Positions 25,343 to 34,795 of a DNA stretch of 64,000 nucleotides are shown in pieces. The notes below the pieces were generated by a model. That model was not told the origin of the DNA and made no database searches. It saw only the letters and a program-made list of their open reading frames with translations. Both the position numbers and the translations under genes were made by a program. The DNA lies in NCBI GenBank assembly GCA_963841945.1, contig CAWJFC010000021.1, forward strand, positions 186,001-250,000, in the 5' to 3' direction. Numbering within the stretch: position 1 is the first letter of the stretch; each line of letters begins with the position of its first letter. The stretch is from Acidiflorens sp963841945 (GTDB lineage: Bacteria > Acidobacteriota > Terriglobia > Terriglobales > Acidobacteriaceae).

Positions 25343-25729
25343 TCTCCTTTTGTGGCTTTCTGGCCGAAAGGTTCACCCACCGCACGGTTTAGAGCGCAAG
25401 AGCGGAGGAAAATCTAAGGCTGTTGCGGGGAGGCTAACACAGCACAAATTGAAGTCAAGTGCTTTAGCTCACGTGGGTTGGATGCCTTACCGAGTTATGC
25501 ACTTCTGTGTATCAAAGACGTTGATCAAGGGACGAAGTGCTTTCCACCTGCGAGCATGCGGTCACCGGTTTTTCTTGTCTCCGGCTGTCTCCGAGTTCGC
25601 CGTGCGTGAAGAATTGAGCACCCTGGTTGGGGAATGGTGCAAACGGAAAGCAACTTCAAGGGGCGGCCACCCGCCAAAAGCGGTCATCCAATCCGCCACC
25701 TTGTCCACTCCTGCTACCATCCATTAGCT
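25343..25729. other. Gene-free interval with shared 46-nt motif, copy 2
   Basis: This divergent region between the lectin-like gene and the flavin oxidoreductase holds no convincing gene. The motif GGGAATGGTGCAAAC...AAGGGGCGGCCACCCG at 25630-25674 matches 22037-22082. The promoters of both genes should be here, but I could not pick out clear boxes. Confidence 0.5.
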
Positions 25730-26797
25730 ATGAAACTGTTTGACTCATTCCAAATCCGCGATATTACCTTTCGCAACCGTATCGCCGTTTCTCCCATGTG
25801 CGAGTACTCGAGCGAAGACGGTTTTGCCAATGACTGGCATCTGGTTCACCTGGGCTCCCGCGCCGTTGGGGGAGCGGGCGCCGTGCTCACCGAAGCCAAC
25901 GCCGTTCTTCCTGAGGGCCGCATTAGTCCGTCCGACCTTGGTATTTGGAAGGACGAGCATATTGAAAATCTTGCGCGCATCGTCCGCTTCGTGCGGCAGC
26001 ACGGCAGCGTTGCCGGGACTCAGCTCGCTCATGCCGGCTTCAAAGCTTCGACGCCCGCCCCGTGGCTCAATGAGCGTGGTCCCGTTCCCGTCTCCGAAGG
26101 CGGCTGGCGTCCGATCTATTCGTCGACCAGCAAGGGGTTCACCCCGGAGTCCATTCAGCCCGAAGCGCTCACTCCCGAAGGCATCGCGCGGGTTGCGCAG
26201 GCTTTTGCCGAAGCCGCCCGGCGCAGCCTCGAAGCGGGATTCGAACTGGTCGAAATCCATGGCGCGCACGGCTACCTCATCCACCAGTTCCTCTCGCCGC
26301 TGGTCAACACGCGCACCGACGAGTACGGCGGCAGCTTTGAGAACCGCACGCGAATCCTGCGCGAGGTGATCGAAGCGGTTCGTAAAGTCTGGCCCGAACG
26401 GCTTCCTTTGTGGCTGCGTATCTCCGCCTCGGATTGGACCGAGGGCGGCTGGACGATCGAGGATTCCATCGCGCTTGCGCGGCAAGTGAAGCCGCTCGGA
26501 ATCGATCTCATCGACGCATCGTCGGGCGGAATTGTGCCGGCGGCAAAAATTCCTCTTGGACCCGGCTACCAAACCATCTTTGCGGAGCGCATCCGGCAGG
26601 AGGCGAAGATTCTGACCGGAGCGGTCGGCATGATTCTTGCGCCGGAACAGGCACAGCACATCATTGGCACAGGACAGGCGGACGTCGTGCTGCTGGCTCG
26701 CGAGTTACTCCGCGATCCTTACTGGCCGCTGCGAGCCGCGCACGTGCTCAAGGAGAAGATAGAGTGGCCGAAACAATATCTGCGCGGGCAATATTGA
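25730..26797 (+). CDS. NADH:flavin oxidoreductase, Old Yellow Enzyme family (YqjM-like)
   Basis: 355 residues from the ATG at 25730, which starts MKLFDSFQIRDITFRNRIAV. The TIM-barrel FMN enzyme signs are SPMCEYSS (the cysteine of thermophilic-like OYEs), QLAHAG, the active-site HGAHGYLIHQFLSP, the NTRTDEYGGSFENR block and, near the end, VGMILAPEQAQ and LARELLRDPYWPL. These enzymes reduce activated C=C bonds with NAD(P)H. The natural substrate is unknown. The length is typical. The gene stands alone. Confidence 0.95.
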   Translation: MKLFDSFQIRDITFRNRIAVSPMCEYSSEDGFANDWHLVHLGSRAVGGAGAVLTEANAVLPEGRISPSDLGIWKDEHIENLARIVRFVRQHGSVAGTQLAHAGFKASTPAPWLNERGPVPVSEGGWRPIYSSTSKGFTPESIQPEALTPEGIARVAQAFAEAARRSLEAGFELVEIHGAHGYLIHQFLSPLVNTRTDEYGGSFENRTRILREVIEAVRKVWPERLPLWLRISASDWTEGGWTIEDSIALARQVKPLGIDLIDASSGGIVPAAKIPLGPGYQTIFAERIRQEAKILTGAVGMILAPEQAQHIIGTGQADVVLLARELLRDPYWPLRAAHVLKEKIEWPKQYLRGQY

Positions 26798-26929
26798 TCT
26801 TGAGCGAAGCGTCTTTAATCGCTCGTGTGATTCTCTTCTTAATCTCGCGATTCTCTCAAATAGGGCTCTCTGTTTGTCATTCCCCGCATCGGCGGATTCC
26901 GTTTCATGCTGGATGATGCGCCACATACG

Positions 26930-27400
26930 ACCCTACAAGATTTTTACTCTTATCGACTCGCCGCCGGGGCAGCGGATTGTAAACGTCACGATTCCTTCGC
27001 GGCGTGGGACGGGCGGCACATCGCTACTGGAAACGCTGCTGATCATTACCGGAAGCCGAATTGTCGAGGCACACAGAGCGTTTGAGATCGGCACATACCT
27101 CGGGAGCAACACGTTTAACCTGGCACTCAACATGCCGGCGGAATGCGGAAATTTTCACACTTGATCTCGACGAGCAGGCGGCGGCGGAAATGGAGCAGCA
27201 TCCGGCCGATGCGCCGCTGACGCAGACGCATTTAGCGGTTCGGGATCTCGACTTTGTCGGCAGCCCAGTGCGGAGCGGCTCAAACACTGGCTGGAAACTC
27301 GATGACATTTGATTTCTCCTCCTGGAAACAGTCAATCGAATTTGTGCCATTGCGGCGTGGCATGAGGGCTTTCTCAGAAGGCGGAGAGCGTGGGAACGGG
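26930..27400 (+). pseudogene. SAM-dependent methyltransferase remnant
   Basis: Frame 1 (about 26930-27140) reads SLLETLLIITGSRIVEAHRA then FEIGTYLGSNTFNLALNMP, a SAM-binding motif I. After an extra A near 27142 the chain continues in another frame as EIFTLDLDEQAAAEMEQHPA and later VRDLDFVGSP. After a further shift near 27270 it reads LAGNSMTFDFSSWKQSIEFV. The expected acidic motif after IEFV is missing and the C-terminus is degraded. With three frames and an internal loss, this is probably a true remnant. Confidence 0.5.
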
Positions 27401-27801
27401 CTGGCGATGGGCGCAGGAGAAGCCAGCGCGCACATCCGGAGATGACTATCAAAATGTGGAGTAGGGAGCGGACCAATGACCGGGAAGGATTGTCGGGCGA
27501 GTTGAGAGCTGCCTTGTCGAGGACACCATGTTCTGTGCATGGGAATAACGAGCCCAGGCGGTCGGCTACGGCGGCTCCGAATCCGAGGAAGGCGGCGAGC
27601 GAATGCGGCGTTTTGTTATTTCGGTTTTCACAAGGAATAGGATGCCACGGGACGGCGGCGGTTGCATGCAGTGCGCGGTCAGGTTCGAGATGCTGATTCC
27701 TGTTGTCCAGAGCGCGGTTTGAAGGGTATGCTAACCAAACGTACTACTTAGTGCCGGGCGAAAGCCCGCTTCCCTAGAAAGCAAATCAAACGGAGTCCAT
27801 T
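27401..27801. other. Gene-free leader with a GAAA-capped hairpin
   Basis: No convincing gene is seen. CGGGC (27755-27759), GAAA and GCCCG (27764-27768) form a short, stable hairpin 33 nt before the diguanylate cyclase start. It has no U-run, so it is a leader structure or operator rather than a terminator. I found no match to the c-di-GMP riboswitch consensus. Confidence 0.4.
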
Positions 27802-28986
27802 GTGTCGACTATGACTTTTCATGTCCGAAGTCTTGTTGCGTCTGTATGGTCGCGACCCGATCCCTTGCTCGCGGAAGCTGGCGCGGCCGGCGAGTTGCTG
27901 GTGGCGCGGGTACGCATGGTGCTGGCGTGCCTTCTGCTATCGATTCCGCTGATCGATACGGTGTTTTTCGATTTCGATAAGAAGGAAGGGATGGTGGGGC
28001 TGTGCCTGACGGGCGGGACGTTGCTGCTTTCGCTGGCCGTGTTTTTTCTGGTGTCGCGGGATTACAACGCGCCATGGATCAGCTTTGTGACGAGCGCGTT
28101 CGACGTTTCGCTGGTGAGCGCGGCGCTGACCGTGTTTCTGCTGCTGGACCGGCCGCACACGGCGGTGAACAGCAAAGTGGTGTTTGAAGGATATTTTCTG
28201 GCGATTGGCGGCACGAGCCTGCGCTATGACAAACGGGTCTGCGTGATTGCGGGGCTGCTGGCGTTCAGCGAATATCTTGGGATCGTATATTTCGCGGCGA
28301 CGCACTGGGACCTGAACAATCCTTCGTATGCGCCGTTTGCGTATGGCGTGTTCAGTTGGTCGAACGAGATTTCGCGGCTGGTGATCATGCTGACGGCGTC
28401 GGTGTTGAGCCTGGCGCTGGTGGCGCGCAGCCAGAAACTTTTGCAGATGGCAACGACCGATCCGCTGACGGGGCTGCACAACCGGGGATATATCGATGAG
28501 CGTTTTGCCAATGAATTGAGCCGGGCCCGGAGGTATGAGAAGCCGCTGACGGTGGCGGTGATCGATGCGGACCGCTTCAAGGCGTTGAACGATGCGCATG
28601 GGCATCCGGCGGGAGATCGGGTGTTGAAGAAGATTGCGGACATGTTGCGCACATCGTTCCGGCAGAGCGACACGGCGGGACGGTATGGGGGTGAGGAGTT
28701 TGTGGTGATTTTGCCGGAGACGGATATGGAGACGGCGGAGCGGAAGATGGAGTCGGTGCGGGAGGCGATTGCGGAAGCAAGGATTGGGGTGGGGGCGCGG
28801 GGCGAGAAGATTCAGGTGACGGTGAGCGCGGGGTTGGCGAGTTATCCGCAGGATGGGGAAGAGGTGGCGGAGTTGTTTGCGATGGCGGATGGCCGGATGT
28901 TTCTGGCGAAGAGGGAAGGGCGGAACCGGGTGGTGGGGGAGGGTGCGCTGGCGGTGGGTGGTGGGGAACGGTTGGCGAGCGGGTAG
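27802..28986 (+). CDS. Membrane diguanylate cyclase (GGDEF)
   Basis: 394 residues from a GTG with ACGGAG about 7 nt upstream. Five to six membrane helices fill about residues 35-210 and form the sensor. The GGDEF domain (about 213-378) starts ATTDPLTGLHNRGY and has active-site GGEEF at 296-300. The RxxD inhibition site RQSD is at 287-290, with the standard five-residue gap. It should make c-di-GMP from two GTP with product feedback. There is no EAL domain. The last ~15 residues are Gly-rich. No c-di-GMP receptor gene is adjacent. Confidence 0.95.
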   Translation: MSTMTFHVRSLVASVWSRPDPLLAEAGAAGELLVARVRMVLACLLLSIPLIDTVFFDFDKKEGMVGLCLTGGTLLLSLAVFFLVSRDYNAPWISFVTSAFDVSLVSAALTVFLLLDRPHTAVNSKVVFEGYFLAIGGTSLRYDKRVCVIAGLLAFSEYLGIVYFAATHWDLNNPSYAPFAYGVFSWSNEISRLVIMLTASVLSLALVARSQKLLQMATTDPLTGLHNRGYIDERFANELSRARRYEKPLTVAVIDADRFKALNDAHGHPAGDRVLKKIADMLRTSFRQSDTAGRYGGEEFVVILPETDMETAERKMESVREAIAEARIGVGARGEKIQVTVSAGLASYPQDGEEVAELFAMADGRMFLAKREGRNRVVGEGALAVGGGERLASG

Positions 28987-29044
28987 ATTGATATTGCGCC
29001 GGCTTGGCAGGCATTGAAATGGGGGGCTCTCGGGTCGTCCTTCA

Positions 29045-29100
29045 CCTCAGCGGCTGAAGCCTGTCCCTTGGCAGCGCTCAAAGCGCTGCGCCACCCAAGA
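29045..29100 (+). repeat. Two-hairpin intergenic repeat, copy C
   Basis: CCTCAGCGGCTGAAGCC (29045-29061) is followed by the perfect hairpin GCAGCGCT (29071-29078) / AGCGCTGC (29082-29089) and the tail GCCACCCAAGA. It lies between the diguanylate cyclase and the large BNR gene. Confidence 0.72.
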
Positions 29101-29213
29101 GCGAATCGTCACTAGATATGAGTGCGGTTTGATCGCGGTGATAGCCCAAAACACCTTTTACGATTTGCTATAGTTGCTGCACGATTTTCCGTCTTAACTC
29201 GGAGGCACATCCC

Positions 29214-32200
29214 TTGCGAATTTCTGTGTTGATCCTTCTGCTTGCTTTGAGCATTCCTGTGTTCGCGCAAAAAACGAAAAAGGAAACGAAGAAGAGTGCT
29301 GAGCCGGCGAAAGCGGCGCAGAGCGCTAGCGCTCAGGGCAGCGGGACGGCGGCGGACGATGGGGAGGCGAAGGATCCGTGGAAGGGGTTGCAGTATCGGC
29401 TGGTGGGGCCGTTTCGCGGGGGACGCGTGGTGGCGGTGGCTGGGGTAGTGGGACGGCCGGACACCTACTATTTTGGCGCGGTAGCGGGCGGAGTGTGGAA
29501 GACGACCGATGGAGGGCTGAACTGGCGGCCGGTGTTTGACAAAGCCGCTTTCGACAAGAGCGTTTTCGCCAACGATGCCTCCGACAAGACTCCTTCCGTC
29601 GGGGCCGCTTCCGGCAAAAGCGCCGACAAGACTGCCTCGGACAAAAGCGCTTCGGACATGCGCAACGTGCCTTCGACGGCGATTGGGGCGATTGCGGTAT
29701 CGGAGTCGGATCCGAATGTGATTTATGTGGGGACGGGCGAAGCATGCGTGCGCGGCAATATTGTGGGCGGGAATGGCGTTTATAAGTCGATTGACGCGGG
29801 GGCGACCTGGAAGTTTGTGGGATTGCGGGATACGCATGCGATTGGGCGGCTGATTGTTAATCCGAAGAATCCGGATATTGCGTTGGTGGCGGCGTTGGGG
29901 CATCCGTTTGCGGACAACGAGGAGCGCGGGATTTTCCGGACTTTGGATGGGGGGAAGACGTGGGAGAAGGTCTTATATAAGGATGCGAAGACGGGCGGGA
30001 TTGACCTGGCATTCGATCCGACGAACCCGAACATTATTTATGCGGCGCTGTGGCAGGTGCGGCGGACGCCGTGGAGCCTGGATAGCGGCGGGCCGGGAAG
30101 CGGGCTCTACCGGTCTTCGGATGGCGGAACTACCTGGAAGGAATTGGAGGGGCATGGGCTGCCGGAGACGGTGATGGGGCGGATTGGCGTGGCGGTATCG
30201 GGTGCGAATCCCAATCGTGTGTGGGCGGTAGTGGAGGCAGAGAAGGGCGGGATTTTCCGGTCGGATGACAGCGGCGAGACGTGGCACATTCTTACAGACG
30301 ATCACCGGTTCCGGCAGCGGGCCTGGTATTACTCGCACATTTTTGCCGATCCGAAGTCGGCGGACACGGTGTACATCCTGAACACGGCGGCTTACCGGTC
30401 GAATGATGGCGGAAAGACGTTTACGAATTTGCGGGCGCCGCATGGGGATAATCACGGGCTGTGGATCGATCCGACGGATCCGAAGCGGATGATCAATGGG
30501 AATGATGGCGGGGCGACAATTTCAACGAATGGCGGGGCGAGCTGGTCAAGCGAGAACAACCAGCCTACGGCGCAGTTTTATCACGTGACGACAGATAACC
30601 GTTTTCCTTATTACATCTACGGAGCGCAGCAGGATAACTCGACGGTCGGAATTGCGAGCGCGGGGCTGGATGGATCGATCGACCGGTCCGATTGGTATAG
30701 CGTGGGCGGGGGCGAGAGCGGATATATTGCGCCCGATCCGACGAACCCGAACATTGTTTATGCGGGATCGTATGGCGGGGAAGTCACGCGCTACGACCAT
30801 GAGACGCATGAGGAGCAGGCGATCAATCCCTGGCCGGTGAATCCGATTGGATGGGCGCCAGCGGATGTGAAGCACCGGTTTCAGTGGACGGAGCCGATTG
30901 TATTTTCGCCGCACGATCCAAAGACGCTTTATTACGCGGGCGAGGTGTTGTTCAAGACGACGGATGCGGGGATGCACTGGACGATCATCAGTCCGGATCT
31001 GACGCGGAACGATAAGACGAAACAGGCGGCGTCGGGCGGGCCGATCACCAAGGACAATACGGGCGTGGAGGTGTATGACACGATTTTTTCGGTGGTGGAA
31101 TCGCCGGCGCAGAAGGATCTGATCTGGGCGGGAACAGATGATGGGCTGATCCAGTTGACGCGCGATGGCGGGCAGCACTGGGAGAATGTGACGCCGAAGG
31201 CGATGCCGGAGTGGGGAACGGTGAGCATGATCGAGGCGTCGCCGCATGATGCGGGAACGGTTTATGTGGCGGTGGAGCGACACAAGATGGATGACTTTGC
31301 GCCGTACGCCTTCAAGACGACGGATTTTGGGAAGACTTGGACGGCGATTACGAATGGAATTCCGGCGGACGATTATGTGCATGCGGTGAGGGTCGATCCG
31401 CGGCGGCCGGGATTGCTGTTTGCGGGGACGGAGCAGGGCGTTTATGTGTCGTTTGACGATGGCGGGAACTGGAAGCGGCTGCAACTGAATTTGCCGGTTT
31501 CGCCGGTGAACGACCTGGTGGTGAAGAACAACGATCTGGTGGTGGCGACGCACGGGCGGAGCTTCTGGGTGCTGGATGACATCACGCCGCTGGAACAGTA
31601 TCAGGAGGTGATGAGGCAGGAAGAGGCGTACTTGTTTGCGCCGGCGGAGACGAATCATACGGTGTTTGGGGGAGGATTTGGCGGGCGCGGGAATGTGGGA
31701 CAGAATCCGCCGGGCGGAGCGGTTATTTATTACTGGCTGAAGACTTCGCTGAAGCCGGAGAAGAGGGGCGAGGCGGCGAAGACAGAAGGCGCGAAGGCAA
31801 ACACGGCTGTGAGCGAAGGCGCGAAGGCTGAGGCGGAGGGGTCGGAGAAGGAGAAGTCGGCGGCGGAGAAAGATTCGGCGGAGAAAGATAAAGATAAAAA
31901 GGAAGAGCCGAAGATCACGCTGGAGATTTTGGATGCGTCGGGGAAGGTGATTCGGAAGTATCCGAAGAAGAAAGAGGATGAAGGCGAGGGCGGCGGAGAA
32001 GAGGATTTCTTCAGCCGCGGCGGCGGGGCGGGCGATCTGCCGGCAGACGCGGGATTGAATCGCTTTGTGTGGGATCTGCGGTATGAGGGGGCGACGCCGG
32101 TTCCACATGCTCCGTTGTGGGGCGGAGGCACGGAGGGACCGGAGGCAGTGCCGGGAAAATACTCGGTACGGCTGACGGTGCTGGGGAAGAGTTATACGGC

Positions 32201-32720
32201 ACCGTTGGAGATTGTGCCTGATCCGCGATTGAAGCTGGGGCCGGACGATTTGGCGAAGCAGTTCGATTTGCTGATCAAGATTCGCGACAAGGTGACGGAG
32301 GTGGATGACGCGATCATTGAGATCCGCGATTTGCGGGAGCAAATCAAGGCGGTGGATAAGAGGTTGAAGAACGATCCGCGAGGGAAGACGGTGGCGGAGT
32401 CGGGAAAGGCGCTGGATAAGAAGATGACGGAGGTTGAGGAGGCGCTGATCCAGACGAAGGCGAAGAGCGGGCAGGATGTGCTGAATTTTCCGGTGCGGCT
32501 GAATAATCATCTGGCGGCGTTGGGCGGAGTGGTGGAGAGCGCGGACACGGCTCCGACGGCGCAGTCGTATGAGGTGTTCGACATGCTGACGAAACAGGTG
32601 GATGAACAACTCGGGAAGTGGAAGGCGATCGTGGCGATGGACGTGGCGGGATATAACAATCTGGTGAAGCAGCAGGAGGTGCCGATGCTGCTGGTGGTGA
32701 ATCCGGAGGCGGGAAAGTAG
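29214..32720 (+). CDS. Large exported VPS10/BNR-repeat protein
   Basis: 1168 residues from a TTG start with GGAGG about 8 nt upstream. The signal peptide is MRISVLILLLALSIPVFAQ. Many BNR/sortilin-type repeats follow, with Asp-box motifs such as SDDSGETW, SNDGGKTF and SFDDGGNW, and VYVG/IYAA strands. This forms one or two large beta-propellers. Databases often call these glycosyl hydrolases, but I see no catalytic residues. A Lys/Glu-rich charged stretch (about 855-925) precedes a C-terminal helical part. An unusual low-complexity insert rich in Asp, Lys, Ser and Ala sits at about residues 110-147 inside the first propeller. Confidence 0.88.
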   Translation: MRISVLILLLALSIPVFAQKTKKETKKSAEPAKAAQSASAQGSGTAADDGEAKDPWKGLQYRLVGPFRGGRVVAVAGVVGRPDTYYFGAVAGGVWKTTDGGLNWRPVFDKAAFDKSVFANDASDKTPSVGAASGKSADKTASDKSASDMRNVPSTAIGAIAVSESDPNVIYVGTGEACVRGNIVGGNGVYKSIDAGATWKFVGLRDTHAIGRLIVNPKNPDIALVAALGHPFADNEERGIFRTLDGGKTWEKVLYKDAKTGGIDLAFDPTNPNIIYAALWQVRRTPWSLDSGGPGSGLYRSSDGGTTWKELEGHGLPETVMGRIGVAVSGANPNRVWAVVEAEKGGIFRSDDSGETWHILTDDHRFRQRAWYYSHIFADPKSADTVYILNTAAYRSNDGGKTFTNLRAPHGDNHGLWIDPTDPKRMINGNDGGATISTNGGASWSSENNQPTAQFYHVTTDNRFPYYIYGAQQDNSTVGIASAGLDGSIDRSDWYSVGGGESGYIAPDPTNPNIVYAGSYGGEVTRYDHETHEEQAINPWPVNPIGWAPADVKHRFQWTEPIVFSPHDPKTLYYAGEVLFKTTDAGMHWTIISPDLTRNDKTKQAASGGPITKDNTGVEVYDTIFSVVESPAQKDLIWAGTDDGLIQLTRDGGQHWENVTPKAMPEWGTVSMIEASPHDAGTVYVAVERHKMDDFAPYAFKTTDFGKTWTAITNGIPADDYVHAVRVDPRRPGLLFAGTEQGVYVSFDDGGNWKRLQLNLPVSPVNDLVVKNNDLVVATHGRSFWVLDDITPLEQYQEVMRQEEAYLFAPAETNHTVFGGGFGGRGNVGQNPPGGAVIYYWLKTSLKPEKRGEAAKTEGAKANTAVSEGAKAEAEGSEKEKSAAEKDSAEKDKDKKEEPKITLEILDASGKVIRKYPKKKEDEGEGGGEEDFFSRGGGAGDLPADAGLNRFVWDLRYEGATPVPHAPLWGGGTEGPEAVPGKYSVRLTVLGKSYTAPLEIVPDPRLKLGPDDLAKQFDLLIKIRDKVTEVDDAIIEIRDLREQIKAVDKRLKNDPRGKTVAESGKALDKKMTEVEEALIQTKAKSGQDVLNFPVRLNNHLAALGGVVESADTAPTAQSYEVFDMLTKQVDEQLGKWKAIVAMDVAGYNNLVKQQEVPMLLVVNPEAGK

Positions 32721-32968
32721 ACAGAGGCTAGAGAGACGGCGCGAAGACTGCTCTTCGCCCCTCCGGGGCTGTTTCTCTCGCTTTTGGGCACCCACGGCTT
32801 GTATTCTTGCGCCGCTTCGCGGCTGCAAGGGATGGATCTGTCTCTTTCGCCAAGGGGCTGCGCCGGGGCTTGGGTTCTCAAGCCGGCTTGTGCTCGAAGA
32901 CGTATCTGTCTCTTCAACGCTCTTGTAGCAGGCTGCGGGGAAGTCGGTATCGGGCGAGCGTCGTTGTT

Positions 32969-33128
32969 GCCTCAGCGGCTAAAGCCGTATTCAACGCAAC
33001 GCAGTTATCGCAGCGCTAAAAGCGCTGCGCCACCCAAAATCGAGAGCGCTACGCCACCCAAAATCGAGAGCGTGCGCCACCCGCAATCGAGCGCGACGCG
33101 TCTTTTCCCAAAATCGAGCGCGACGCGA
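32969..33128 (+). repeat. Two-hairpin repeat copy D running into imperfect tandem repeats
   Basis: CCTCAGCGGCTAAAGCC (32969-32985) is followed by GCAGCGCT (33010-33017) / AGCGCTGC (33021-33028). The tail CGCCACCCAAAATCGAGAGC recurs at 33028 and 33052. A diverged form with CGCAATCGAGCGCGACGCG starts at about 33075, and a fourth, CCCAAAATCGAGCGCGACGC, at about 33107. The rest of the 32721-33403 gap holds no gene I can support. Confidence 0.7.
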
Positions 33129-33403
33129 TTTTTTCCGCAACCTGTTTTAGGACCATTGGCGAACTCGGCTGAAAGGGCGGTTCAGCATCGCAGTTCAGTC
33201 ATCCGAGATGGGCGCGGCGGGCCGGCCGACTCAACAAAACATTACAGTATTAGAAGAATCTTGAGCTGTTTACAGGACTTTACGGCAGGGCGCGCCAGCA
33301 TTTGCCATAATAATAGCTTCGTGCGGTGGCGAACTTGTGTGCCGGTGAGTACATCTACGCGAACTGTTCGGGATAGGAAAATTCCAATTCGTCTTACTCT
33401 ACG

Positions 33404-34795
33404 ATGACTGATCAAATTTCTCATACTCCAACTCCTCCCAATCTTCCGCCACCCGCGCCCCCGAAGTTCGAGCGCGACACTGCGCTGCCCGAGTTGAAGC
33501 CCAAGCGGCGCGCGTGGGTATGGATCGTGGTGCTGCTTGTCTTTGCATTGGTGTTCTGGTGGGTGCTGCGCAAGGACAAGGCATCGTCGACGGCTGGGGG
33601 CGCGATGGGCCGCGGATTTGGCGGTCCGGTGACGGCGACGGTGGTGTCGGCTAGCAAGGGAGATATTGGCGTTTATCTGAATGCGATTGGGACGGTGACG
33701 CCGGTGTATACGGCTTCGATTGTGAGCCAGGTGACGGGGCAGGTGGCGGCGGTGCACTTTCGCGAAGGGCAACTGGTGAAGAAGGGCGATCCTCTGGCGG
33801 ACATCGATCCGCGACCGTACGAGGCGACGCTGAAAGTGGCGGAGGGAACGCTGGAGCGGGATACGAATCTGCTGGCGCAGGCACAGATGGATCTGGAGCG
33901 CTACAGGGCGGCGTTGGCGCGGAATGCGATCGCCAAGCAGCAGGTGGACGATCAGGAGAAGCTGGTACTCCAGGATCAGGGGACGGTGAAGCTGGATCAG
34001 GGGAACGTGGATTATGACCGGGTGCAGCTGGGATTCTGTCACATTGTTGCGCCGTTTAATGGACGGGTGGGACTGCGGCTGATCGATCCGGGGAATGTGG
34101 TGACCTCAGCGGGGAGCACGACGCTGGCGGTGGTGACGCAACTGCAGCCGATCACGGTGGTCTTCACGATTTCAGAAGACAGCCTGCAACAGGTGATGGG
34201 GCAGATGCACAAGCAGAAGACGCTGGCGGTGCAGGCGCTGGACCGCGCGCAAAGCAAGATGGTCGCGAGCGGCAAGCTGCTGACGACCGATAATTTGATC
34301 GACACGACGACGGGAACAATAAAGATGCGAGCCTCGTTTGACAACAAGGACAACGCGCTGTTTCCGAATCAGTTTGTGAACACGCGGCTGCTGGTGAATA
34401 CGCTGAAGGACGTGACGCTGGTGGATTCTTCGGCGATCCAGCACAACGGCACGCAGGCGTTTGTGTGGGTGGTACAGGATGGCAAGGCGCAGACGCGGAA
34501 TGTCACCGTGGGAACGACGGATGGCAATCTGACGCAGGTGGTTTCGGGATTGAATCCGGGCGAAGTGGTGGCGGATTCGAGCTTTGAGAAATTCCAAAAC
34601 GGCTCGAAGGTGAACGTCGTGCAGCAGTCCGTGCCGGGGCAGACGCAGAGCAACACAGGGAACAAACCAAATCAATCAGGCAAGGGGCAGCCGGGAAGCG
34701 GGAACGGTACGACGCCGGCGAAAGCTTCGCCCGCAAATCCGTCGCCCGCAAATCCGCCTGCGAATAATGCAAGCCATGGGAGCCATCTGCCGTGA
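33404..34795 (+). CDS. RND efflux periplasmic adaptor (MdtA-like)
   Basis: 463 residues. A Pro-rich cytoplasmic start leads to one membrane anchor (WVWIVVLLVFALVFWWVL, about 43-60). The lipoyl/barrel-sandwich halves follow (VSQVTGQVAAVHFREGQLVK, then GFCHIVAPFNGRVGLRLIDP) around a helical hairpin (about 145-205), then beta-barrel and membrane-proximal domains. The C-terminus (from about 415) is rich in Asn, Pro, Gly and Ser. It should link the inner-membrane permeases to the outer-membrane factor. The stop overlaps the start of the first permease (GTGA), so the genes are translationally coupled. Confidence 0.94.
   Translation: MTDQISHTPTPPNLPPPAPPKFERDTALPELKPKRRAWVWIVVLLVFALVFWWVLRKDKASSTAGGAMGRGFGGPVTATVVSASKGDIGVYLNAIGTVTPVYTASIVSQVTGQVAAVHFREGQLVKKGDPLADIDPRPYEATLKVAEGTLERDTNLLAQAQMDLERYRAALARNAIAKQQVDDQEKLVLQDQGTVKLDQGNVDYDRVQLGFCHIVAPFNGRVGLRLIDPGNVVTSAGSTTLAVVTQLQPITVVFTISEDSLQQVMGQMHKQKTLAVQALDRAQSKMVASGKLLTTDNLIDTTTGTIKMRASFDNKDNALFPNQFVNTRLLVNTLKDVTLVDSSAIQHNGTQAFVWVVQDGKAQTRNVTVGTTDGNLTQVVSGLNPGEVVADSSFEKFQNGSKVNVVQQSVPGQTQSNTGNKPNQSGKGQPGSGNGTTPAKASPANPSPANPPANNASHGSHLP

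Noticed and set aside
27442..27696. Possible gene after the methyltransferase remnant
   Set aside because: The frame is Arg/Ser/Ala-rich with no domain, no ribosome-binding site and no coding bias.
27720..27801. c-di-GMP riboswitch before the diguanylate cyclase
   Set aside because: Only a short GAAA-capped hairpin is present and the riboswitch core sequence is absent.
30546..32828. A 760-codon open frame on the minus strand
   Set aside because: It runs opposite the large BNR gene, is extremely rich in Arg, His and Leu, and has no signal or domain. It is a shadow of a G-rich coding strand.
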